Part shown: one piece after another, positions 1 to 5,958 of the stretch
Numbering within the stretch: the stretch's first letter is position 1
How the letters are laid out: the number at the start of each line of letters is the position of its first letter
NCBI GenBank assembly: GCA_030630935.1
Contig: DAOVMD010000160.1
Span: 1-6,978, forward strand
Direction: 5' to 3'
DNA length: 6,978 nucleotides
From: Candidatus Mcinerneyibacteriota bacterium
Lineage (GTDB): Bacteria; AUK180; JAQVHJ01
Made by a program: the position numbers and the translations under genes
The notes under the pieces: generated by a model
The model's input: the letters and a program-made list of their open reading frames with translations, nothing else
Database searches by the model: none
What the model was told of the DNA's origin: nothing

Positions 1-36
1 GATGCAGGGAGAGCTGGTGGTGCGGGAGGGGTATGA
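1..36 (+). other. murF upstream segment ending in an in-frame TGA
   Basis: Read in the murF frame, 1-33 gives DAGRAGGAGGV, followed by TGA at 34-36. The RAGGAG core resembles the MurF N-terminal stretch that follows the FDGH/FDAHDF motif (KAGGAG in E. coli MurF, from memory), so this is very probably murF coding sequence. The residues just after the stop (HKSK) are hydrophilic where a short hydrophobic strand is usual, while the +1 frame reads ISQR at 38-49. Either a point change at the TGA or a pair of small indels between about 30 and 57 could explain this. A sequence error near the edge or a real nonsense or frameshift mutation cannot be told apart here. Confidence 0.55.
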
Positions 37-1227
37 CATAAGTCAAAGGATAAGGATCATTTTAAGAAGGACTATAAAGGGAAGCATCTTTTAAAAGTTG
101 ATGATACCCTTAAGGCGCTGGGATTAATTGCAAAGGGTTTCAGGTTGGAGTCGAAGGCAGAGGTTATAGGAATTACCGGTAGTGCAGGAAAGACTATCAC
201 AAAAGATATTGTTTCACATATTCTAAGGAAGAAATTCCGTGTAGTTTCCACCCAAGGCAACTTTAATAATCAGATAGGTGTTCCATTGACATTATTAAAG
301 GTAAACCCGTTTACAGAGCGAGTTGTAATCGAACTTGCTTCCAATCATCCTGGAGAGATAGACTATTTAAGCAATCTGGTTTTACCTGATTCAGCTATAA
401 TAACAAACATCTACCCTACTCATTTAGAGTTCCTGAAGGATTTGGATGGAGTTTGGGAGGAGAAGTCTTCAATATTTAAGTATTCAAAGACCCATTTTAT
501 TAATTTGGATTGCCCCTTGATTTCGCAGAAGCACATATTATTTCCCGGGAAAAAGGTTACTTATTCATTTTTTAAGAAGAATCGTCAAGCTGATTTTGTA
601 CTGTTAAGTTTAGAAGAGCAGGAAAGCAGGTACAATGTAAGGTTAGGAACTAAGGATTATGGTGAAGCGGATTTTATGATTAAAAACATTGCAGGAAGAC
701 ATAATGTAGAGTCAGTTCTTGCAGGTTTAGTGATATCGCTTAATTCCGGAGTTGATATTACGACTGCAATTGAAGCGCTTTCTGATTTTACTCCCCCGGA
801 AGGTAGGATGGAGCAGTTTATCAGGAATGGAATAATTATAATTAATGACGCATATAATTCCAACCCAGCTTCATTTAAATATGCAATAGATTATTTAGTG
901 AATATTCAAGTGCCCGGGAAGAAGTTTTTAGTATGTTCAGATATGCTTGAGCTTGGTGAGACCTCGGGAGAACTTCACAGAGAGATAGGTGAATATCTCA
1001 AGGCTAAGGAAATAAATATAATTATTTTAAATGGTGACCATATAAATGAGCTTTCAAAAGTTTTAAAGAATAATCCGGGTGAAAAGGTCCGGGGTTTCAG
1101 AAATTTAGAAGATATTCTGAGATATCTTGAGAATATTATTAATCCGGGTGATTTGATTTTATTTAAAGGTTCACACGGAACAGGCTTATATAAAATTCCG
1201 TTAAAAATTAAAGAGGAAGGTTTATAG
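37..1227 (+). CDS. murF: UDP-MurNAc-tripeptide:D-alanyl-D-alanine ligase MurF, 5' part missing or disrupted
   Basis: MurF is the cytoplasmic ATP-dependent ligase that adds D-Ala-D-Ala to UDP-MurNAc-tripeptide, the last cytoplasmic step of precursor synthesis. Upstream of the ATP domain, 97-120 encodes VDDTLKAL, the usual end of the MurF N-terminal substrate domain. Numbering residues from the TTG at 145: P-loop GITGSAGKT at 9-17 (Lys16); IELASNHPGEI at 62-72; THLE at 92-95 with metal-site His93; EEKSSIF at 105-111 with the probable carbamylated Lys107; RHN at 185-187; Arg221; NDAYNSNP at 234-241; then the C-terminal domain with DMLELG and a closing KGSHGTG. The frame is open from 37 but stops at a TGA at 34-36. 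The first possible start codon after it is the TTG at 145, which would remove the whole substrate domain, so I do not believe it. The family is about 450 residues; roughly 50-60 N-terminal residues lie outside the window. Identity is firm; the 5' structure is not. It overlaps mraY by one base. Confidence 0.93.
   Translation, partial: HKSKDKDHFKKDYKGKHLLKVDDTLKALGLIAKGFRLESKAEVIGITGSAGKTITKDIVSHILRKKFRVVSTQGNFNNQIGVPLTLLKVNPFTERVVIELASNHPGEIDYLSNLVLPDSAIITNIYPTHLEFLKDLDGVWEEKSSIFKYSKTHFINLDCPLISQKHILFPGKKVTYSFFKKNRQADFVLLSLEEQESRYNVRLGTKDYGEADFMIKNIAGRHNVESVLAGLVISLNSGVDITTAIEALSDFTPPEGRMEQFIRNGIIIINDAYNSNPASFKYAIDYLVNIQVPGKKFLVCSDMLELGETSGELHREIGEYLKAKEINIIILNGDHINELSKVLKNNPGEKVRGFRNLEDILRYLENIINPGDLILFKGSHGTGLYKIPLKIKEEGL
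1212..1220 (+). promoter_or_regulatory. Ribosome binding site of mraY
   Basis: AGAGGAAGG lies inside the last codons of murF, 6 nt before the GTG start of mraY at 1227. It is the clearest Shine-Dalgarno-like stretch in the window. It supports the GTG, which shares its first G with the murF TAG stop (1225-1227). Confidence 0.7.
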
Positions 1228-2318
1228 TGTTTTATTTGCTTTATCAATTGTTCTATCAACCGGAAGGGCTTTTGAGATTCTTACGAATCTTTCGTTCTAT
1301 CACATTCAGAACCGGTGGAGCAATTGTAACTGCATTTTTAATTTCAATAATTTTCGGACCATTCTTTATTCGTCATCTTAAAAGATTAAATTTTGGTCAG
1401 GTTATTCGTGATGATGGTCCTGAGAGTCATAAATCAAAAGCGGGAACTCCTACAATGGGTGGTCTGTTCATTTTATTAAGTATTCTTATTTCATTATTAT
1501 TATGGACAGACCTATCCAACACATTCGTTTTAATCTCCTTCATAATCATTTTTCTTGTTGGGATTTTGGGGTTAACTGATGATCTATTAAAAATCAAGAT
1601 GAAGAATTCAAAGGGAGTCATAGCAAAGATTAAAATCACGTTTCAGGTCTTAATTGCGATTCTGATATTCATTATATTATATAGGATTAATCATAATTAT
1701 CCTTCTACCATATTATACTTCCCTATACTTAAAAATGTACATTTGAACTTGGGGATATTTTATGTTTTTGTAGTAATTATAGTTTTTACCGGTTCCTCAA
1801 ATGCTGTCAACCTGACAGATGGCCTTGACGGGCTTGCAATAGGTTCAACGACAATTGCATTTGCAGCATTGGGAATAATCTCCTATCTTACCAGTCATGT
1901 AGTATTTGCAAAGTATTTGAATCTCCCTCCAATTTCTCTGGCAACAGAACTAACAGTTGTATCTTTCAGTTGTTTTGGTGCCGGATTAGGATTCCTCTGG
2001 TATAACTCGTATCCTGCACAAGTATTCATGGGAGATGTCGGTTCTCTTACTCTTGGAGCATTATTTGCCGGGATTGCAATCATGATTAAGCAGGAGATAC
2101 TGATTATAGTAATAGGCGGGATATTTGTACTTGAAGCACTTTCGGTAATTATGCAAGTTGGTTCATTTAAGTTATCAAAAAAGCGAATATTCAAGATGGC
2201 ACCAATTCATCATCATTTTGAATTGAAGGGAATTCCGGAACCAAAGATAATTATTCGATTTTGGATAATTGCATTAGTATTAAGTTTATTTGCACTTGTA
2301 ACTTTAAAGTTGAGGTAA
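1227..2318 (+). CDS. mraY: Phospho-N-acetylmuramoyl-pentapeptide-transferase MraY
   Basis: MraY is the integral membrane enzyme that transfers phospho-MurNAc-pentapeptide from UDP to undecaprenyl phosphate, giving lipid I on the inner face of the membrane. The 363 residues match the usual length of about 360. Visible features in order: N-terminal MFYLLYQLFY; DDGPESHKSKAGTPTMGG at 62-79; the Mg-binding pair Asp118-Asp119 in GLTDD; SNAVNLTDGLDGLA at 191-204; FMGDVGSLTLG at 267-277 with catalytic-site Asp270; and PIHHHFELKG at 326-335 with the His triad 328-330. Many strongly hydrophobic stretches separate these, consistent with the ten-helix family fold. The GTG start overlaps the murF stop by one base and has a good ribosome binding site 6 nt upstream. 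The stop TAA is followed by 2 nt and then murD. All active-site motifs are intact and I see nothing odd. Confidence 0.98.
   Translation: MFYLLYQLFYQPEGLLRFLRIFRSITFRTGGAIVTAFLISIIFGPFFIRHLKRLNFGQVIRDDGPESHKSKAGTPTMGGLFILLSILISLLLWTDLSNTFVLISFIIIFLVGILGLTDDLLKIKMKNSKGVIAKIKITFQVLIAILIFIILYRINHNYPSTILYFPILKNVHLNLGIFYVFVVIIVFTGSSNAVNLTDGLDGLAIGSTTIAFAALGIISYLTSHVVFAKYLNLPPISLATELTVVSFSCFGAGLGFLWYNSYPAQVFMGDVGSLTLGALFAGIAIMIKQEILIIVIGGIFVLEALSVIMQVGSFKLSKKRIFKMAPIHHHFELKGIPEPKIIIRFWIIALVLSLFALVTLKLR
2312..2316 (+). promoter_or_regulatory. Ribosome binding site of murD (decides the start)
   Basis: GAGGT overlaps the mraY stop and sits 4 nt before the ATG at 2321. It supports that start over an in-frame ATG at 2261 that would lie well inside mraY. 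Confidence 0.5.
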
Positions 2319-2320
2319 AG

Positions 2321-3724
2321 ATGTTTTCAGAATTAGAAGAATTAAAAGGACAGAAGATTTTAGTAATGGGGGCAGCCCGGTCCGGGATTAGCGCTTCAAA
2401 ACTCCTTTTACAGGTCGGAGCAATTGTTACACTTACTGATATTAAGCCGGAATCTGACCTTGACCCATCAATCAAAGACCTGAAAAATGAGAGTAATTTC
2501 ACATTGCATTCAGGAGGTCATTACGAGAGTGATTTTAGTGTGAACAAGATAATTGTAATTAGCCCGGGTATCCCATCTGATCACAAAATGATTATTCAGG
2601 CAAAGATATACGGGGCAAAGATAATAAGTGAATTGGAGTTAGCATACCATTTTTATTCAGGTAAATTATTTGGAATCACGGGAACAAACGGTAAAACTAC
2701 CACTGCAACCCTCACCGGTGAAATTCTTAAAGCGTCCGATACAATCACCTCAATGGTTGCAGGGAATATTGGTTATCCATTAACAACTGCAGTTCTTGAG
2801 AATCCTGATACCAATATAATTGTTACGGAGATATCCAGTTTTCAACTGGAGAATATAGAAGACTTCAGTGTAAACGCCGGGGTAGTTTTGAATATAGACG
2901 CGGATCATATGGATAGATATAAATCAATCGAGGAGTATGCTAAAGTAAAAAGTTTAATTTTTAATAAACAAGAAGAAGATGATTGGAGAATAATTAATTC
3001 AGATGATAATTTCAGTTCAATGTTCCGGACCAGCAGCCCGGGGAATCTTATTGAATTTTCAGTGAAGCAGAAACTGGAGAAAGGGATTTATCTCCGGGAA
3101 AAAGATATTATCATAAGCCTTCCTCTATTTAATCTGAATAATTTTAAATTCTTAAATACCACAGAATTGAAGTTGAAAGGTTTACATAATATTGAAAATA
3201 TCATGCCTTCAATTGCATTTGGTCTAATCGCTGGAGTAGATATTGAAACCATACACAGAGTTATAACAGGTTTTTCGGGTCTTCCGCACAGGATTGAATT
3301 CATTGACGAGATAAACGGGGTCAGGTTTTATAATGATTCTAAAGCTACAAATGTCAGTGCAGTCTTAAGAGCGATTGAAATGTTCAAAGAAGAAAAATTA
3401 ATATTAATACTTGGCGGGTCTGATAAAAACCTGGATTTCACACCGTTAATTGAATCCGTAAAGAATAATGTAAAGAGTTTAATTTTAATTGGCGAGACGG
3501 CATCTAAACTCCGTGATATTTTTAACGGGGTAAAAGAATTTGAGATAGCCGAGTCTTTGGAAGAAACAGTTAAAAGCGCCTATGAGAAGGCGGAATCCGG
3601 GGGAATCGTTTTATTATCCCCTGCTTGCGCATCATTTGACTGGTTTAATAATTATAAAGATCGAGGCGAGAAATTTAAGAAGGAAATAAAATTACTTAAG
3701 AAAAGGCTGGCTGATGACGAATAA
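2321..3724 (+). CDS. murD: UDP-N-acetylmuramoyl-L-alanine:D-glutamate ligase MurD
   Basis: MurD is the cytoplasmic ligase that adds D-Glu to UDP-MurNAc-L-Ala using ATP. From the ATG at 2321 the protein has 467 residues, close to the usual 440-460. The N-terminal Rossmann-like domain begins KILVMGAARSG at 12-22, and SPGIP follows at 81-85. The ATP domain has GITGTNGKTTT at 118-128 (Lys125), TEISSFQLE at 169-177, NIDADHMDRY at 191-200 (metal-site His196), and AKVKSLIF at 207-214 with the probable carbamylated Lys210. GLHNIEN at 287-293 carries the His-Asn pair. The C-terminal domain has LPHRIEF (Arg324), YNDSKATN at 337-344, LGGSDKN at 364-370, and the MurD signature LSPACASFDWF at 432-442. The frame is open back to an ATG at 2261, but that would give a 58-bp overlap with mraY and 20 extra residues before a normal N-terminus. 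The 3' end overlaps ftsW by 11 bp. Confidence 0.98.
   Translation: MFSELEELKGQKILVMGAARSGISASKLLLQVGAIVTLTDIKPESDLDPSIKDLKNESNFTLHSGGHYESDFSVNKIIVISPGIPSDHKMIIQAKIYGAKIISELELAYHFYSGKLFGITGTNGKTTTATLTGEILKASDTITSMVAGNIGYPLTTAVLENPDTNIIVTEISSFQLENIEDFSVNAGVVLNIDADHMDRYKSIEEYAKVKSLIFNKQEEDDWRIINSDDNFSSMFRTSSPGNLIEFSVKQKLEKGIYLREKDIIISLPLFNLNNFKFLNTTELKLKGLHNIENIMPSIAFGLIAGVDIETIHRVITGFSGLPHRIEFIDEINGVRFYNDSKATNVSAVLRAIEMFKEEKLILILGGSDKNLDFTPLIESVKNNVKSLILIGETASKLRDIFNGVKEFEIAESLEETVKSAYEKAESGGIVLLSPACASFDWFNNYKDRGEKFKKEIKLLKKRLADDE
3701..3706 (+). promoter_or_regulatory. Ribosome binding site of ftsW
   Basis: AAAAGG within the last codons of murD lies 7 nt before the ftsW ATG at 3714. It is modest but well spaced, and it suits translation coupled to murD. 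Confidence 0.45.
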
Positions 3725-4823
3725 AATTGATTTTGTCCTATTAGGAACTGTATTAATTCTTGTATTTTTTGGTTTAATAATGGTTTATAGTGCAAGTGCA
3801 ATTTTTTCTGAGAAAGCCTTTGATAATGATCCATTCCATGTATTCAAGAATCAATTAACCTGGACAATTTTAGGATTATCAATTCTATTTATAACAATAT
3901 TTATCCCAACCAGGTTATTTAACCGGTTCGCCTGGGTATTATTTGGAGTAACTGTAGTATTACTGATTATGGTCTTCATCCCGGATTTTGGAACAAAAAT
4001 TTTAGGTGCAAAGAGATGGGTTAGAATTGGGGGGATTGGATTCCAGCCATCTGAGTTGGCAAAACTAACTATAATTATTTTATTCGCGAAATTATTTAAG
4101 AACCCGGATACGGTAAATGATTTGAAGAAGTCATTCCTCCCGGGGTTAGGTTTACTTATATTAATATCCGGATTAATTATGTTTGAACCGGACTTTGGTA
4201 CAGCGGTTGAGATATTCCTGATAGGGATTATTATAATGTTCATCTCAGGAGTGAAATGGATATACTTGTTCAACATAGGAACCGTCACGGTCCCGGCAGT
4301 AGTTAGTTTGATTCTTTTTGCCGGTTACCGAAAAGAACGAATTCTTGCGTTCTTAAATCCGGGCAGCCTCGCAACTACAAGCGGTTATCAGATAATTCAG
4401 TCGCTCATAGCTGTTGGGTCCGGGGGACTTGCAGGTTTAGGATTAGGAAATAGTGTACAGAAACTTTTCTTCCTTCCTCAAGCACACTCGGATTATATTT
4501 TTGCAATAATCGGAGAAGAGCTCGGTCTATTCGGCTCGTTATTAGTAATCGGGCTATTCTTAACTTTATTAATTAAAGGTTTTAAGATTGGGAAAAAATC
4601 CAGAGAACCATTTAGTCAATTAATTGCATATGGTATCTCATTTCATATTCTGCTTCAAGTCTTTCTGAATATTGGAATCACTCTGGGTCTGCTCCCACCG
4701 AAGGGACTACCACTACCCTTTTTTAGTGCAGGTGGATCATCGTTAATTATTACACTGCTTGAGATAGGCATCCTGCTCAGGATCTCATTAGAAAATGAGT
4801 TGGGAAGACAATATGGCAGGTAA
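3714..4823 (+). CDS. ftsW: Septal peptidoglycan glycosyltransferase FtsW (SEDS family)
   Basis: FtsW is the multi-pass membrane polymerase that makes glycan strands from lipid II at the division site, normally with a class B PBP (FtsI, not in this window). The 369 residues match the family. Visible motifs: VYSAS at 24-28; AKRWVRIGGIGFQPSELAKL at 99-118; EPDFGTA at 158-164; NPGSLATTSGYQIIQSLIAV at 215-234; AHSDYIFAIIGEELG at 257-271, whose Asp260 matches the catalytic Asp of RodA/FtsW; and LLPPKGLPLPFFSAGGSSL at 326-344. Hydrophobic segments account for most of the rest. FtsW and RodA share this architecture. The call of FtsW rests mainly on its place between murD and murG, where ftsW normally sits. 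The ATG overlaps the end of murD by 11 bp; the end overlaps the preferred murG start by 11 bp. Confidence 0.95.
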   Translation: MTNKIDFVLLGTVLILVFFGLIMVYSASAIFSEKAFDNDPFHVFKNQLTWTILGLSILFITIFIPTRLFNRFAWVLFGVTVVLLIMVFIPDFGTKILGAKRWVRIGGIGFQPSELAKLTIIILFAKLFKNPDTVNDLKKSFLPGLGLLILISGLIMFEPDFGTAVEIFLIGIIIMFISGVKWIYLFNIGTVTVPAVVSLILFAGYRKERILAFLNPGSLATTSGYQIIQSLIAVGSGGLAGLGLGNSVQKLFFLPQAHSDYIFAIIGEELGLFGSLLVIGLFLTLLIKGFKIGKKSREPFSQLIAYGISFHILLQVFLNIGITLGLLPPKGLPLPFFSAGGSSLIITLLEIGILLRISLENELGRQYGR

Positions 4824-5958
4824 AAGCTCTTTTATAATAAGCTGCGGGAAGACAGGTGGACATGTATTCCCGGCAATTGCAATTGCGCAGGAACTTAATA
4901 AGAGATTTAAGGAAAAGGTTTCAATCCTATTTCTAATCTCCGGGGAAACTATGGAGAAATCCATCCTGGAGAGATACGGTTATGAAACTTATAAGGTTCC
5001 CGGAAAACCATTTAAGAGAAGGTTTTCATTAAGTTTATTCAGCTTTGTTTTTTCACATATTATTGGAATTTTAAAGGTATTATTTTTGTTCCTTACACGG
5101 AGACCGAAAGGTGTCCTGATTACAGGAGGGTATACAACTTTTCCTGTTGGAGTTGGAGCTGTCTTGCTCTTTATTCCATTATTTATTCAGGAACAGAATA
5201 TTTTCCCGGGAATCGTTAACAGGATCCTGGCACCTTTTTCAAAGACATTCTTTGTTCCATTTAAAGGAGCAAAGCAGCATATTAAATCGAAGAATGTAGT
5301 TTTAACAGGAAACCCTTTAAGGAAGGAGATTGAAGATTATATGATTAGGATTGAGAAAAAAATCAATGAAAAGAAGAAGGTAAAGAAGTTTACAGTTTTC
5401 TTTACCGGCGGCTCTCAGGGAGCCAACTCAATTTCACGAGCAGCGATTGAATTTTTAAAGATATTAAAAGAAAAGAAATTGCAGGATGATTTTGAAGTGT
5501 ATCTGCATACAGGACAACGGGATTTTGACGACATTAAAAGGAAAGTTAATAACCTTGACCTAAGTTGTAAAATTGAACTTGAATCATTCTTTTATAATAT
5601 CTATGATATCTATCTCGCAACTGATTTAATTGTCTGCCGGGCCGGAGCAATGACGATTTCGGAAATAACCGTATTCGGTACACCGTCGATTCTGGTTCCG
5701 TACCCCTATTCAACCGGGGCTCACCAGGAGAAGAATGCTCAGCTTGTTGTTGAGAATAAAGCAGGATTTATGTTTAAAGATAGTGAGATAACGGGAGATG
5801 GAATTTTTCAGGTAGTCATGAAGATGTATTTCAACAGGGAACTTCAATCGGAGTTACGAAGAAATTCAAAGAAATTAGGCATTATAACCGGGCGCAAATT
5901 AATTGCAGATAATGTAATAAAAAAAGTTAAAAAGGATTCGACTTTATCATGTTTTTAG
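4813..5958 (+). CDS. murG: UDP-GlcNAc:undecaprenyl-PP-MurNAc-pentapeptide GlcNAc transferase MurG
   Basis: MurG is the membrane-associated GT-B glycosyltransferase that converts lipid I to lipid II on the cytoplasmic face. From the ATG at 4813 it has 381 residues (E. coli 355). The N-terminal acceptor domain has CGKTGGHVFPAIAIAQ at 11-26 with His17, ITGGYTTFP at 103-111, EQNIFPGIVNRILAPF at 127-142, and LTGNPLR at 164-170. A Lys-rich linker at 181-192 leads to the donor domain: FTGGSQGAN at 197-205, and CRAGAMTISEITVFGTPSILVPYP at 275-298, where the Glu of the TISE motif (Glu284) and GAHQEKNA at 302-309 bind UDP-GlcNAc. The oddity is Lys13 where the glycine-rich loop normally has Gly (GGTGGH). 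Start: 4813 puts strand 1 at residue 7, as in the family. An in-frame ATG at 4795 (six residues longer, 29-bp overlap with ftsW) has a weak AGGA 12 nt upstream and cannot be excluded. Confidence 0.96.
   Translation: MAGKSSFIISCGKTGGHVFPAIAIAQELNKRFKEKVSILFLISGETMEKSILERYGYETYKVPGKPFKRRFSLSLFSFVFSHIIGILKVLFLFLTRRPKGVLITGGYTTFPVGVGAVLLFIPLFIQEQNIFPGIVNRILAPFSKTFFVPFKGAKQHIKSKNVVLTGNPLRKEIEDYMIRIEKKINEKKKVKKFTVFFTGGSQGANSISRAAIEFLKILKEKKLQDDFEVYLHTGQRDFDDIKRKVNNLDLSCKIELESFFYNIYDIYLATDLIVCRAGAMTISEITVFGTPSILVPYPYSTGAHQEKNAQLVVENKAGFMFKDSEITGDGIFQVVMKMYFNRELQSELRRNSKKLGIITGRKLIADNVIKKVKKDSTLSCF
5931..5937 (+). promoter_or_regulatory. Probable ribosome binding site of murC
   Basis: AAAGGAT at the end of murG lies 11 nt before the murC ATG at 5949. 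The spacing is on the long side. It is the only Shine-Dalgarno-like stretch near this start. Confidence 0.4.

Noticed and set aside
34-36. Alternative genetic code with TGA as a sense codon (Gly or Trp)
   Set aside because: No other in-frame TGA occurs in about 6.9 kb of intact coding sequence, and Trp is encoded by TGG. All five visible stops are TAA or TAG, which agrees with recoding but is too few to support it.
145-1227. murF starting at the TTG at 145
   Set aside because: MurF-like sequence (VDDTLKAL, 97-120) continues in the same frame upstream, and a protein starting here would begin about ten residues before the P-loop with no substrate-binding domain.
975-1259. 94-codon open frame on the - strand across the murF/mraY junction
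   Set aside because: It is opposite two real genes, with no recognisable product.
1895-2194. 99-codon open frame on the - strand inside mraY
   Set aside because: It is fully opposite the conserved MraY catalytic region and shows no domain or start signal of its own.
2251-2502. 83-codon open frame on the - strand across the mraY/murD junction
   Set aside because: It is opposite two real genes, with no recognisable product or promoter.
2261-3724. Longer murD starting at the ATG at 2261
   Set aside because: It would overlap mraY by 58 bp and add 20 residues with no MurD similarity. The ATG at 2321 has GAGGT just upstream and gives a standard N-terminus.
3851-4288. 145-codon open frame on the - strand inside ftsW
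   Set aside because: It lies opposite a well-conserved gene, its translation resembles no family I recognise, and it has no convincing start context. It is a by-product of the sense-strand codon pattern.
4795-5958. Longer murG starting at the ATG at 4795
   Set aside because: Less likely than 4813 because the six extra residues have no counterpart in the family and the ftsW overlap would be 29 bp. It is not excluded, since neither start has a strong ribosome binding site.
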